Assembly (NCBI RefSeq): GCF_002127265.1
Contig: NZ_NFUU01000001.1
Location: 1,364,001 to 1,428,000, forward strand
From: Hydrogenophaga sp. IBVHS1
Lineage (GTDB): Bacteria > Pseudomonadota > Gammaproteobacteria > Burkholderiales > Burkholderiaceae_C
Direction of reading: 5' to 3'
DNA length: 64,000 nt
A program made the position numbers and the translations under genes. The notes beneath the pieces were generated by a model. The model saw only the letters and a list, made by a program, of their open reading frames with translations. It was not told the origin of the DNA and did not search any database. This document shows, one piece after another, positions 26,376-35,523 of the stretch (position 1 is its first letter; each line of letters opens with the position of its first letter).

Positions 26376-27641
26376 TCAGGGCTTGGGTGGTGCGGGCTCG
26401 CGCGCCAGCCCATAGGGCCGCACCAGGTGCACCACATGCTCGGGCACCATGGTCTTGATGCGGGCCGGGGCTTCGCGTTGCAGGTGGAGCAGCGTTTCGA
26501 TGGCTTTCATTTCCACCCTGGCGCGGGCGAATTCCAGCCCGCGTGGCCCGATGCGTGGCATCAGCCAGCCCACGATCGGGCGCAGCCAGTCGGGCATGCG
26601 CCGCAGCGGCAGGCCGCCGGCCGCGAGCTCCACGTTTTTCAGGAAGCCGCGCACCGCGCCAGCGCGCTTGCCCGCGCTGCCCGGCGCCTGCGTCACCACT
26701 TCCTTGCCCAGCAACTCCAGCAGGGCCTGGCCGCGCTCATTGCGCACCAGCAGCCACTGTTCGCCCTGGCCACCCATGTAGCCCACGGTGATGTCCGACA
26801 GCGCGTTGGTGTAGTCCACACAGGTGCGGCAGGTGGTGGGAAAAAAGTCCGGCGGCAGGGTGGACAGCGGCAGTTGCAGAAAGGGAATGGTGCGCACTTC
26901 GCCACCCTTCATGCGGATCTCCACGTGGTAGTCGGCGCGGAATTCCAGGTAGGTGATGTCTTCGGGGCGCGGTGAGATCAGCGAGAGGAAATGGTGGAAG
27001 CGCTCGGTGGTGGTGTTGTCCGAGCAGGGCGTGCCGATGACGAACAGTTTTTCGAGCCCGAGCTCGCGCTCCAGTTCGGGCTGGATGGCGCGCAGCGCGT
27101 ACACCTGGCAGGGAATGCCGATGACGGCCAGGCGCTTGAAGCCCTGGCGCAGCGCGGGCTCCACCAGCGCGATCAAGGGCGCATAGCCCATGCGCATGCC
27201 CCGGCATTGCGCCATGTCTTCCGGCCGCGTCACCAGCACCGGCATGGGCCGCCAGGCGTCGTCGGGATGTGGCGCCATGGCGATCACCGCGTCCACCTCG
27301 CCGGCGCGCAGCAGCTTCTCGGCGATGCGGGTGGTGATGCCGGTCCATTGCGCGCCGGGCAGGGGATGCGCCAGCCGCGCTTGCAGCATCTGGCGGTGGG
27401 GTCCGAAGAAAAGCTCGTCGCTGCCGGTGTCGCCGGGGCCGGGCAGGGCGCGGCTGCGGCCGTGCACCCGCTGTTCGAGGGCGGGATAGTCGGGCTGGAT
27501 GAACTGGCAGGCCTGGCCGCACCGGCGTGGGTTCTCTGTGCGGGAGAGGCCGCAGTCGGTGCAGAAATGCCGGGCGGGCGCATCTGGCAAGGGCGGGGCG
27601 CGCCAGACGGGTTTCGGGGTTTCTGCGTTTGTGTCAACCAT
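26376..27641 (-). CDS. bciB: Ferredoxin-dependent 8-vinyl (divinyl chlorophyllide) reductase BciB
   Basis: A protein of 421 residues of the F420-hydrogenase beta (FrhB-like) family. The N-terminal CTDCGLSR...CGQACQF and the central TTCRTCVDYTNALSDITVGYMGG supply cysteines for iron-sulfur clusters; IGIPCQVYALRAI and IGTPCSDNTT fit the flavin/substrate region. Within a photosynthesis cluster this family is BciB, which reduces the C8-vinyl group of chlorophyll precursors. It has no ribosome site and a promoter ending at its start codon, so its message may be leaderless. Confidence 0.85.
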   Translation of the reverse strand: MVDTNAETPKPVWRAPPLPDAPARHFCTDCGLSRTENPRRCGQACQFIQPDYPALEQRVHGRSRALPGPGDTGSDELFFGPHRQMLQARLAHPLPGAQWTGITTRIAEKLLRAGEVDAVIAMAPHPDDAWRPMPVLVTRPEDMAQCRGMRMGYAPLIALVEPALRQGFKRLAVIGIPCQVYALRAIQPELERELGLEKLFVIGTPCSDNTTTERFHHFLSLISPRPEDITYLEFRADYHVEIRMKGGEVRTIPFLQLPLSTLPPDFFPTTCRTCVDYTNALSDITVGYMGGQGEQWLLVRNERGQALLELLGKEVVTQAPGSAGKRAGAVRGFLKNVELAAGGLPLRRMPDWLRPIVGWLMPRIGPRGLEFARARVEMKAIETLLHLQREAPARIKTMVPEHVVHLVRPYGLAREPAPPKP

Positions 27642-27647
27642 CGACCG

Positions 27648-27676
27648 ATGATATAAGTGTCACATTAAGTTGACAA
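27648..27676 (-). promoter_or_regulatory. bciB promoter with PpsR/CrtJ-type operator, in the bciB-ccmA divergent region
   Basis: On the minus strand TTGTCA (27671-27676) and TATCAT (27648-27653) are separated by 17 bases. A perfect operator TGTCACATTAAGTTGACA (27658-27675) fills the space between them. The predicted transcript start coincides with the bciB ATG at 27641. The same operator is 77 bp before ccmA on the other strand. Confidence 0.72.
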
Positions 27677-27695
27677 TGACATTCGAGACGAGCCG

Positions 27696-27755
27696 GTGAA
27701 GACCTTGACCAACCGCATCAGCCCCCTGCTGCGCACCGACGGGATGGCGGGATGA
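27696..27755 (+). CDS. Possible 19-residue leader ORF before ccmA
   Basis: A GTG-started frame (VKTLTNRISPLLRTDGMAG) ends in a TGA that overlaps the ccmA ATG (ATGA). Its only support is this coupling; it may simply help ccmA translation, or be chance. Confidence 0.25.
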   Translation: MKTLTNRISPLLRTDGMAG

Positions 27756-28375
27756 ACGCCGGCCTGGCGCTGGACCGGGTGGCCTGCGTGCGCGGTGGAC
27801 GAACCCTGTTCAGCGGCCTGAATCTTCAATTGGGTGCTGGCCAGTTGCTGCGGGTGGCGGGTGCCAACGGCGCCGGCAAGACCAGCCTGCTCCGCCTGAT
27901 GTGCGGGCTGTTGCTGCCCAGCGAGGGCGAAGTGCGCTGGCGCGGTGAGCCGCTTGCCGCACAGCGCGAACGCTGGGGTCGTGAGCTTGTGTACCTGGGC
28001 CACGCCGCCGCGCTGAAAGACGATCTTTCGCCGCTGGACAACCTGCGCACCGCCAGCACACTGGGTGGGCACGATGCAGTGCGCACCGAGGCGCTGCAGG
28101 CCCTGGTCGATGCCGGCCTGCGCGGTTTCGAGCGCACGCCGGTGCGGCATCTCTCCCAGGGGCAGCGCAAGCGCTGCGGGCTGGCACGCCTGGTGCTGGC
28201 GCGCCATGCGCCGCTGTGGGTGCTGGACGAACCCTTCAACGCGCTCGACACAGCAGCCACGGCGTGGCTCGAAGGCCTGGTGCGAACGCAGTTGCGCCGC
28301 GGTGGCTCGGTGGTGCTCACCAGCCACCAGGGCGTGGCGCTGGACGATGTACCCCACCAGGAGCTGGCGCTGTGA
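27752..28375 (+). CDS. ccmA: Haem exporter ATP-binding protein CcmA
   Basis: A protein of 207 residues. It has Walker A GANGAGKTS near residue 38, ABC signature LSQGQRKR near 137 and Walker B LWVLDEPFNALD. CcmA powers release of haem-loaded CcmE from CcmCD in the inner membrane. It is the first gene of an eight-gene run with overlapping or nearly overlapping starts and stops. Confidence 0.95.
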   Translation: MNAGLALDRVACVRGGRTLFSGLNLQLGAGQLLRVAGANGAGKTSLLRLMCGLLLPSEGEVRWRGEPLAAQRERWGRELVYLGHAAALKDDLSPLDNLRTASTLGGHDAVRTEALQALVDAGLRGFERTPVRHLSQGQRKRCGLARLVLARHAPLWVLDEPFNALDTAATAWLEGLVRTQLRRGGSVVLTSHQGVALDDVPHQELAL

Positions 28376-29094
28376 ACACCGCCGTGGTCGACGCAGCTCC
28401 CAGCGCCGAGGCCACCGCGCCCGGCTGGCTGGCTGGCCTGCGCTGCATCTTCCTGCGCGACCTGCGCATCGCCGCGCGCCGGCGCACCGATGCGCTGGGT
28501 GCCCTGTTGTTCTTCGTGATGGTGGTCAGCCTGTTCCCGCTGGGCGTGGGCCCCGAGCCCGCGCTGCTGCGCACCATGGCACCCGGCGTGGTGTGGGTGG
28601 CGGCGCTGCTGGCGTGCACGCTGCCGCTGGCGCGGCTGTTTGCAGACGACCACCAGGACGGCACGCTCGAGCAGTTGCTGATCGGTGCGCACCCGTTGCC
28701 GCTGCTGGTGCTGGGCAAGGTGGCCGCGCACTGGTGCAGCTCGGTGCTGCCGCTGGTGCTGGTTTCGCCGCTGCTGGCGCTGCAGTTCGATCTGTCGGCC
28801 TCGGCCACCGGCGTGCTGCTGTTCTCGCTGTTGCTGGGCACGCCGGTGCTGAGCCTGGTGGGTGCGATTGGCGCAGCGCTCACGCTGGGCCTGCGCGGCG
28901 CGGGCGTGCTCATGTCGCTGCTGGTGCTGCCGCTGCTCATGCCGGTGCTCATCTTTGGAGCGGGCGCGGTGCAGGCGCACAGCGCCGGGCTGGACGTGGG
29001 CGGCCATTTTTCTCTGCTCGGCGCCATGTTGCTGCTCTCGCTTCTGGCCGCCCCGCTGGTGACCAGCGCGGCCCTGCGCATTTCGATGGAGTGA
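28372..29094 (+). CDS. ccmB: Haem exporter membrane protein CcmB
   Basis: A protein of 240 residues starting with GTG at 28372, whose last bases overlap the ccmA stop (GTGA). Six hydrophobic segments are visible, with the CcmB-like loop LARLFADDHQDGTLEQLLIG. It forms the membrane part of the CcmAB complex in system I cytochrome c maturation. Confidence 0.95.
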   Translation: MNTAVVDAAPSAEATAPGWLAGLRCIFLRDLRIAARRRTDALGALLFFVMVVSLFPLGVGPEPALLRTMAPGVVWVAALLACTLPLARLFADDHQDGTLEQLLIGAHPLPLLVLGKVAAHWCSSVLPLVLVSPLLALQFDLSASATGVLLFSLLLGTPVLSLVGAIGAALTLGLRGAGVLMSLLVLPLLMPVLIFGAGAVQAHSAGLDVGGHFSLLGAMLLLSLLAAPLVTSAALRISME

Positions 29095-29101
29095 ACACAC
29101 C

Positions 29102-29854
29102 ATGAACACCTCGCGACGCATCGACTGGTTCCACTACGCCGCACCGCAGCGCTTCTACCCGCTGGCGGGCAAGCTGATTCCGTGGTTCGGTGCGCTGGCG
29201 CTGGTGCTCACGGCCATCGGCCTCTACATCGGTTTCTGGCTCGCGCCCACCGATGCGCAGCAAGGCGAGGCCTACCGCATCATCTTCGTGCACGTGCCCA
29301 CGGCGTGGGCATCGATGGTGGTGTACCTCGCCATGGCAATGTGGGCCGCCATCGGCCTCATCTTCAACTCGCGCCTCTCCAGCATGATGGCCTGCGCGCT
29401 CGCGCCCACCGGCGCGCTCATGACGTTTCTCGCGCTGTGGACTGGCGCGCTCTGGGGCAAGCCGACCTGGGGCACCTGGTGGGTTTGGGACGCGCGGCTG
29501 ACCTCCGAGCTGGTGCTGCTGTTCCTCTACATCGGCTTCATCGCACTGCACAACGCCATCGACGACACCCGCCGCGCCGACCGCGCCGCCGGCCTGCTCG
29601 CGATCGTGGGTGTGGTCAATCTGCCCATCATCTATTTCTCGGTGCAGTGGTGGAACACGCTGCACCAGGGCGCATCGGTGAGCCTGTCGAAAGCGCCCAG
29701 CATGGCCACGCCCATGTTGCTCGGCATGCTGGTGATGGCGCTGGCCTGCTGGATGTACTGCATCGCCGTGGCGCTGGCCCGGGTGCGCGTGATCATGCTC
29801 GAGCGCGAACGCCACACTGGCTGGGCGCACCAGACCCTGGAGGCCGCACGATGA
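29102..29854 (+). CDS. ccmC: Haem transporter CcmC
   Basis: A protein of 250 residues with six membrane segments. The haem-handling tryptophan motif is [23 protein letters not shown]; periplasmic histidines occur in FVHVPTAW and before the last helix pair. CcmC loads haem on CcmE. Its stop overlaps the ccmD start (ATGA). Confidence 0.96.
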   Translation: MNTSRRIDWFHYAAPQRFYPLAGKLIPWFGALALVLTAIGLYIGFWLAPTDAQQGEAYRIIFVHVPTAWASMVVYLAMAMWAAIGLIFNSRLSSMMACALAPTGALMTFLALWTGALWGKPTWGTWWVWDARLTSELVLLFLYIGFIALHNAIDDTRRADRAAGLLAIVGVVNLPIIYFSVQWWNTLHQGASVSLSKAPSMATPMLLGMLVMALACWMYCIAVALARVRVIMLERERHTGWAHQTLEAAR

Positions 29855-30030
29855 ACTGGACCGACCTGCGCGATTTTCTGGACATGGGCGGCTACGGCCT
29901 ATATGTGTGGGGTTCCCTGGGCATGACCGCCGCCGTGGTGGTGGCCGAGCTGCTGATGCTGCGCCTGCGCCGCCGGCTGCTGGTGCGCGAGGCGAGCGAC
30001 ACCGAAGCCATCGGGGAGCGCGTCGCATGA
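29851..30030 (+). CDS. ccmD: Haem exporter small subunit CcmD
   Basis: A protein of 59 residues. The start [23 protein letters not shown], one membrane helix and a basic stretch [10 protein letters not shown] match CcmD, which stabilises the CcmC-CcmE complex. It overlaps ccmC and ccmE by four bases each. Confidence 0.92.
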   Translation: MNWTDLRDFLDMGGYGLYVWGSLGMTAAVVVAELLMLRLRRRLLVREASDTEAIGERVA

Positions 30031-30485
30031 AGCCGCGCACGCGGCGCGCGGTGGCGCTGGCGGTGGGCCTGCTCACGGTGGGTGCGGCCAGTGCGCTGGT
30101 GCTCAACGCATTTCGCAGCAACCTGGTGTTTTTCTACAGCCCCACGCAGGTGCAGGCCAAAGAGGCGCCGCGCGACCGCGCCTTTCGCATCGGTGGGCTG
30201 GTGGAAGAGGGCAGCGTGCGGCGCGACGGCAAGAGTCTCACGATCCAGTTTCAGGTGACCGACACGGCACGCGCCATTCCGGTCACCTACACCGGTCTGC
30301 TGCCCGATCTGTTCCAGGAAGGCAAGGGTGTGGTGGCACAGGGCCGGCTCGGGGCCGATGGGGTTTTTCGTGCCGACCAGGTGCTCGCCAAGCACGACGA
30401 GAACTACATGGCGCCTGAAGCTGCCGATGCGCTGGCCCGCGCCCGCACGGGGCAGGGCAGCCTGGTGGAAGGCAGCGCGAAATGA
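30027..30485 (+). CDS. ccmE: Haem chaperone CcmE
   Basis: A protein of 152 residues. An N-terminal membrane anchor follows a basic start (MKPRTRRAV); the haem is bound covalently by His123 in the motif [12 protein letters not shown]. It shuttles haem in the periplasm to CcmF. ATGA overlaps link it to both neighbours. Confidence 0.97.
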   Translation: MKPRTRRAVALAVGLLTVGAASALVLNAFRSNLVFFYSPTQVQAKEAPRDRAFRIGGLVEEGSVRRDGKSLTIQFQVTDTARAIPVTYTGLLPDLFQEGKGVVAQGRLGADGVFRADQVLAKHDENYMAPEAADALARARTGQGSLVEGSAK

Positions 30486-32488
30486 TCGCCGAGCTCGGTC
30501 ACTTTGCGCTGGTGATGGCGCTGTGCGTGGCGCTGGTGCAGGGCGTGCTGCCGATCTGGGGCGCGCAGCGTGGCCATGTGGCGTGGATGGCGCTGGCCGT
30601 GCCGGCGGCGCGCGCGCAGTTCGGGTTGTTGCTGGTGTCTTATGTCTGCCTCACGCACGCTTTCGTCACGCACGATTTCACCGTGCTGCTCGCGGCCAAC
30701 CATTCGCACAGCGCGCTGCCGCTCATCTACCGGCTCAGCGCCGTGTGGGGCAACCACGAAGGCTCGATCCTGCTGTGGGCGTTGATCCTCGGTGGGTGGA
30801 CGCTCGCGGTCACGGTGTTTTCGCGCGGCATCGACCTGCCCATGAAGGCGCGTGTGCTGGGCGTGATGGGCCTCATCAGCGTGGGCTTTTTGCTGTTCAC
30901 GCTGCTCACCTCCAACCCCTTCGAGCGCGTGTTTCCCGCACCGCCCGATGGGAACGACCTCAACCCCCTGCTGCAGGACCCGGGCATGGCGATCCACCCG
31001 CCCATGCTCTACATGGGCTACGTCGGTTTCGTGGTGGCCTTTGCGTTTGCGGTGGCCGCCTTGCTCGGCGGGCGGCTCGACGACGCCTGGGCGCGCGCCT
31101 CGCGGCCGTGGACGCTGGCGGCCTGGAGCTTTCTCACGGTGGGCATTGCGCTGGGCAGCTTCTGGGCCTACTACGAACTCGGCTGGGGCGGCTGGTGGTT
31201 CTGGGACCCGGTGGAAAACGCGTCCTTCATGCCGTGGCTGGTGGGCACGGCACTCATCCATTCGCTCATGGTCACCGAGAAACGCGGCGCCTTCCGGCGC
31301 TGGACCGTGCTGCTCGCCATTCTTGCGTTTTCGCTTTCGCTTCTGGGCACCTTCATCGTGCGGTCTGGCGTGCTGAGTTCGGTGCACGCCTTCGCCACCG
31401 ACCCGGCGCGCGGCGTGTTCATTCTTGTTTTCCTGCTGCTGGTGGTGGGTGGTTCGCTGGCGCTGTATGCGTGGCGTGCGCCCAGTGTGGGCGAGGGCGA
31501 GCGCTTCGGCGTGCTCTCGCGCGAGAGCTTCCTGCTGGCCAACAACCTGCTGCTGCTGGTGGCCACGGCGGCGGTGATGCTGGGCACGCTGTACCCGCTG
31601 GTGATCGACGCGTTCGGCATGGGCAAGCTCTCGGTGGGGCCGCCGTACTTCAACGCCGTGTTCGTGCCGCTGATGGCGCCGGCGCTGTTCCTCATGGGTG
31701 TGGGGCCGCTGGCGAAATGGCGCCAGGCGCATGCGGGCGATCTGGTGAAGCGCCTGCGGTGGGCCGCCGCCGTGAGCGCGGCAGCCGCCTTGCTGGCCGC
31801 AGTGTGGTGGCAGGCCAGCGCGCCGCTGACCGGCCTGGGCCTGCTGCTGGCGGCGTGGGTTGCGGTGAGCACGCTGGCGGGTGCGCTGCAACGCCTGCGC
31901 GCGCATCCAGCTGGTTTCTTGGGCGGCCTTGCAGCGCAGCCCGGCGCATGGCTCGGCATGTTGCTCGCGCACCTGGGTGTGGCGGTGTTCGTGGCGGGGG
32001 TCAGCGTGGTCAGCAGCTTCAGCACCGAGAACGATGTGCGCATGGAGGCTGGCCAGCACGCCGAGGTGGGCGGCTACCGCTTCACGCTGGAAAGCATGGG
32101 CGTGGTGCAGGGACCCAACTACACCTCGGCTCAGGCGCAGATGCGCGTGACCACAGCCGACGGCGAGCCCGTGGCGCTGCTGCGACCCGAGCGCAGGCTC
32201 TACGCGGTGAGCCGCATGCCCATGACCGAAGTGGCCATCGACCGCAGCGTGATGCGCGACCTGTACGTGGCGCTGGGTGAGCCGGTGAGCGAGACGGCGT
32301 GGAGCGTTCGCCTGCACCACAAGCCGCTGGTGAACTGGATCTGGGGTGGCTGCCTGATGATGGGCCTCGGCGGCTTGCTCGCCATGGCAGACCGTCGCTA
32401 CCGCGTGGCACGCAGCCGCCGCGATGAACGCACGGCGACCCCCATGCCCGTGGCGCCGCTGGTGGTGGCGCAGAAGGTGCAGCCATGA
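30482..32488 (+). CDS. ccmF: Cytochrome c haem lyase subunit CcmF
   Basis: A protein of 668 residues with many membrane helices. The WWD-type haem motif is [19 protein letters not shown] near residue 235; conserved [12 protein letters not shown] is near 175. It joins haem from CcmE to apocytochromes together with CcmH. It overlaps both neighbours by four bases. Confidence 0.97.
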   Translation: MIAELGHFALVMALCVALVQGVLPIWGAQRGHVAWMALAVPAARAQFGLLLVSYVCLTHAFVTHDFTVLLAANHSHSALPLIYRLSAVWGNHEGSILLWALILGGWTLAVTVFSRGIDLPMKARVLGVMGLISVGFLLFTLLTSNPFERVFPAPPDGNDLNPLLQDPGMAIHPPMLYMGYVGFVVAFAFAVAALLGGRLDDAWARASRPWTLAAWSFLTVGIALGSFWAYYELGWGGWWFWDPVENASFMPWLVGTALIHSLMVTEKRGAFRRWTVLLAILAFSLSLLGTFIVRSGVLSSVHAFATDPARGVFILVFLLLVVGGSLALYAWRAPSVGEGERFGVLSRESFLLANNLLLLVATAAVMLGTLYPLVIDAFGMGKLSVGPPYFNAVFVPLMAPALFLMGVGPLAKWRQAHAGDLVKRLRWAAAVSAAAALLAAVWWQASAPLTGLGLLLAAWVAVSTLAGALQRLRAHPAGFLGGLAAQPGAWLGMLLAHLGVAVFVAGVSVVSSFSTENDVRMEAGQHAEVGGYRFTLESMGVVQGPNYTSAQAQMRVTTADGEPVALLRPERRLYAVSRMPMTEVAIDRSVMRDLYVALGEPVSETAWSVRLHHKPLVNWIWGGCLMMGLGGLLAMADRRYRVARSRRDERTATPMPVAPLVVAQKVQP

Positions 32489-33054
32489 ACGAACCCGTGA
32501 ACGAAGCGATGGACAAGCCAGCGCCGCGCGGCCTGCGCTTTCTATGGCCGCTGGTGGCGTTCATCGCGCTGGTGGGTGTGCTGGGCGCCGGCCTGCAGCT
32601 CAACCCGCGCGAGGTGCCTTCGCCGCTGATTGGCCAACGCGTTCCCGCCTTCGTGTTGCCCACGCTGGCCGCGCCCGAGCGCACGCTCGGCCCCGAACAG
32701 TTGCGCGGCCAGGTGTGGGTGCTCAACGTGTGGGCCTCCTGGTGCGTGGCCTGCCAGGCCGAGCACCCGCTGCTGGTGGAAATGGCGAAAACGGGGCAGG
32801 TCACGCTGATCGGCTTGAACTACAAGGACAAGCGCGATCTGGCGCTGGGCTGGCTGGCGCGCCACGGCAATCCGTACGCGGCCACGCTGTCGGACACGCA
32901 GGGCCGCGTGGGGCTGGATTTTGGCGTCTACGGCGTGCCGGAGACCTATGTGATCGACCGCGATGGGGTGATCCGCCACAAGCACACCGGTGAACTCACC
33001 CGCGACGTGATGCAGAAGCAACTGCTGCCTTTGCTGCGGCAACTAGAGGGTTGA
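32485..33054 (+). CDS. ccmG: Thiol:disulfide oxidoreductase CcmG (DsbE)
   Basis: A protein of 189 residues with one N-terminal membrane anchor and a thioredoxin domain. The active site is WCVAC (Cys87 and Cys90); VYGVPETYVIDRDG holds the cis-proline segment. It keeps apocytochrome CxxCH cysteines reduced for haem attachment. Confidence 0.95.
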   Translation: MNEPVNEAMDKPAPRGLRFLWPLVAFIALVGVLGAGLQLNPREVPSPLIGQRVPAFVLPTLAAPERTLGPEQLRGQVWVLNVWASWCVACQAEHPLLVEMAKTGQVTLIGLNYKDKRDLALGWLARHGNPYAATLSDTQGRVGLDFGVYGVPETYVIDRDGVIRHKHTGELTRDVMQKQLLPLLRQLEG

Positions 33055-33058
33055 AACC

Positions 33059-34324
33059 ATGTCGTTGCGCCAGGTGCTTTTTCTGATCGCGTGTGTGCTG
33101 TTCTCGCAGGCCTGGGCGCAGGATCGCGGCAACGCCAAGCCCGCCGTGGCCGACCCCGCGCTGGAAGCGCGTGTGATGAGCATCGGCGCAGAGCTTCGCT
33201 GCCTGGTCTGCCAGAACGAAACCGTGGCCGCGTCGAACGCCGAACTGGCGGTGGATCTGCGCGGACAGATTCGCGAGCAACTGCGCGCCGGCCGCAGCGA
33301 GGCCGAGATCCTCGCCTTCATGTCGCAGCGCTATGGCGACTTTGTGCTGTACCGACCACCACTGAAAACCAGCACCGTGATGCTGTGGCTCGGGCCGTTT
33401 GCGCTGCTGTTGCTGGGTGGCGTTGCGCTGGTGCGGCATCTGCGTCGGCGCGCTGCGGGCGGCTTCGATGCCGGCGAGCGCACCGATACGCCCGCTGTGA
33501 GCGCCTCAACCACCGAGACGGGTGCGTACAGCGTGCGTCAGCTCACGTTGGGCGCGCTGGTGCTCACCGTGCCGGCGCTGGCGCTCTACAGCGTGCTCGG
33601 CCAGCCAGGGTCTCTGGTGCAGCCCGCCAACGCGGCGCCCACCATGGCCGATGTGGACGGCATGGTGAGGCAGATGGAGCAAGCCCTGCGCGCCCGCCCG
33701 GCGGGCAACGCCGCCGATGCGCCCGCGTGGGACATGCTGGCCCGCGCACAGGCCAGCATGCAGCGCTATGGGCAAGCGGCCGAGAGCTACGCCCGCGCCA
33801 TCGAGCTCGACCCCAACGACGCCCAGCGCCTGGCCGACCGCGCCGATCTGCTGCGGCTGATCAACGGCCCCGGCGGCGCCGCCGAAGCCGAGCGGCTGGT
33901 GCAGCGGGCTTTGAAGATCGATCCGCGTCACCCTAAAGCGCTGGCGCTGGCCGCCGCGCAGGCGCCCGCCGCCACGCCGACCACGGGCATCTCCGGACGC
34001 GTCGAGATCGCACCCGAACTTCGCTCGCGCCTGCAGCCGGGCGACACGCTCTACATCACGGCCCGCCCGCCGCAGGGCCCGCGCCTGCCGCTGGCGGTGC
34101 TGCGGCTGAGCGCGTCGGCCGAACCCGTGGCATTCACCTTGAGCGACGACCAGGCCATGGCGCCTGACCACCGCATTTCCGATCACGCGCAGGTGGTGGT
34201 GGAAGCGCGCATCAGCCGCTCGGGCGATGCCATGCCGAAGGCCGGCGATCTGGTGGGCCGCACGGGCGCCATCGCCAACAGCGAACAGGGCTTGCGCGTG
34301 CTGGTGGCTGGCGTCGTGCCTTAG
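33059..34324 (+). CDS. ccmH: Cytochrome c maturation protein CcmH, fused CcmL/CcmI type
   Basis: A protein of 421 residues in two parts. The first 130 have a signal peptide (to about AWAQ), the redox motif RCLVCQ (Cys48 and Cys51) and a membrane helix near 105. The rest has a second helix near 165, TPR-like repeats (AWDMLARAQASMQRYGQAAESYARAIELDP) and a C-terminal beta domain. This is the fused form that presents apocytochrome to CcmF, as in E. coli. It ends three bases before a convergent gene. Confidence 0.92.
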   Translation: MSLRQVLFLIACVLFSQAWAQDRGNAKPAVADPALEARVMSIGAELRCLVCQNETVAASNAELAVDLRGQIREQLRAGRSEAEILAFMSQRYGDFVLYRPPLKTSTVMLWLGPFALLLLGGVALVRHLRRRAAGGFDAGERTDTPAVSASTTETGAYSVRQLTLGALVLTVPALALYSVLGQPGSLVQPANAAPTMADVDGMVRQMEQALRARPAGNAADAPAWDMLARAQASMQRYGQAAESYARAIELDPNDAQRLADRADLLRLINGPGGAAEAERLVQRALKIDPRHPKALALAAAQAPAATPTTGISGRVEIAPELRSRLQPGDTLYITARPPQGPRLPLAVLRLSASAEPVAFTLSDDQAMAPDHRISDHAQVVVEARISRSGDAMPKAGDLVGRTGAIANSEQGLRVLVAGVVP

Positions 34325-34327
34325 GCT

Positions 34328-35449
34328 CTAATCGCCCGCCATCGAAAGCATGTGACCGAGGCGCGGGTCCCCGCGCCCTGCCAGCACCAGCGCATGGGCG
34401 GCCGTCACCGCCTCGGGTCCGTGGTGGTGCTGCACCTTCACCCAAGGCGCAGCAGGTTCGTTCACCTGTTCGATGAACCCGTGCCAGGCGCGCGCCATGC
34501 GCTGGTTGAATTCGGCACCGCCCCAGTCGCCATGGCGTTTCTTCGCCTGCGCGGGGGCGAAGAACAGCACCGGGCGCGGCCCGGGCAGTTCTCGCGCGCC
34601 CGACAACTGGTCCACATGCGTGCCGCCGATGGAGCAGCTGTAGGCCAGTTTGTCGAAGCGGCTGTGGATGTGCTTTCGAAGCCTGCCGTTGCCCGCGAAG
34701 TCCACGTACACGCAGGGCGTGTCACTCGCCAGGGCGTCGAGCTGGTCGTAGGTGAGCACGCGGCTGTAGACGCCCAGGCTTTCGCAAAACGCCACGTTGG
34801 CGGCGGAGGTCAGCCCCACCACCTCCACCTCGGGCCGCTTCGCGAGTTGAGCCGCTGTGGCAAAGGCGGTCTTGCTGCTGGCCGAAGAGAGCAGCATGAC
34901 GCCGCGCTGGCCACCCTCGCAGGTGCCGAAGAAGGCGTTGTCGGCCAGAAAATCGTCGATCAGCCACGCGGTGAGAAACAGCGGCCTGAGAAGCGCCTGC
35001 AAGGCTTCGGTGGCGGGGTTGTGCAACGGGTCGGCCGCGCAGCGAATGTACTGGTTGTAGATGGTGTGCAGCGCGGCGCGGTGTGCAGCGCCGTCCAGAA
35101 ATCCTTCGGGCGAAACACGCACCGGCTGCAGCACCGCGTGCGTGGCCATGGGCCAGTAGCCGTACAGGCGCTCGCCCACTGCCACGCCTTCGCAGCGCGA
35201 TTGCTCCACCACGCCGAAGCCCCACACCGGCACGATGCCCCACAGACCTTCCGCATCGTTCAACACGGGGAAGAACTGCCAGTAGCTCATGGCCTCGCCG
35301 AACGCGGCGTAGGTGATGTTGTTGGCGGTGTAGGCGAACTGATCCACGCGCACGCGCACCTCGCCCTCGGCCAGCGGCGCATCGGGCAGCGTCACCAGGC
35401 GGGTCGTGTCCAAGGCGTTCTTGCGGATCTGAAACTGGGTGGTGGTCAT
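34328..35449 (-). CDS. DUF2855 family protein (MDR-like)
   Basis: A protein of 373 residues; GGAGAC precedes the ATG. Patterns such as QFAYTANNITYAAFGEAMSYWQFFP, FFGTCEGGQRGVMLLSSASSKTAFATAAQL and YVDFAGNGRLRKHIHSRF belong to DUF2855, a family with a zinc-less alcohol-dehydrogenase-like fold and no proven substrate. No role in pigment synthesis is known. It stands between the ccm operon (convergent) and the terminator of the TRAP binding protein gene. Confidence 0.75.
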   Translation of the reverse strand: MTTTQFQIRKNALDTTRLVTLPDAPLAEGEVRVRVDQFAYTANNITYAAFGEAMSYWQFFPVLNDAEGLWGIVPVWGFGVVEQSRCEGVAVGERLYGYWPMATHAVLQPVRVSPEGFLDGAAHRAALHTIYNQYIRCAADPLHNPATEALQALLRPLFLTAWLIDDFLADNAFFGTCEGGQRGVMLLSSASSKTAFATAAQLAKRPEVEVVGLTSAANVAFCESLGVYSRVLTYDQLDALASDTPCVYVDFAGNGRLRKHIHSRFDKLAYSCSIGGTHVDQLSGARELPGPRPVLFFAPAQAKKRHGDWGGAEFNQRMARAWHGFIEQVNEPAAPWVKVQHHHGPEAVTAAHALVLAGRGDPRLGHMLSMAGD

Positions 35450-35461
35450 GGGGGCGTCTCC

Positions 35462-35495
35462 AAAAAAAAGAGCCCGTCACGTTCGTGGCGGGCTC
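35462..35495 (-). terminator. Rho-independent terminator after the TRAP binding protein gene
   Basis: On the minus strand the stem GAGCCCG ... CGGGCTC (35470-35495) is followed directly by eight T residues (35462-35469). Confidence 0.9.
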
Positions 35496-35523
35496 CTGGG
35501 TCAGACAGTCATGTCGACGGAGG

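Noticed and set aside
30404..32320. Minus-strand frame of 638 codons opposite ccmF
   Set aside because: His/Arg/Gln-rich composition typical of antisense to a GC-rich membrane protein gene; no motif.
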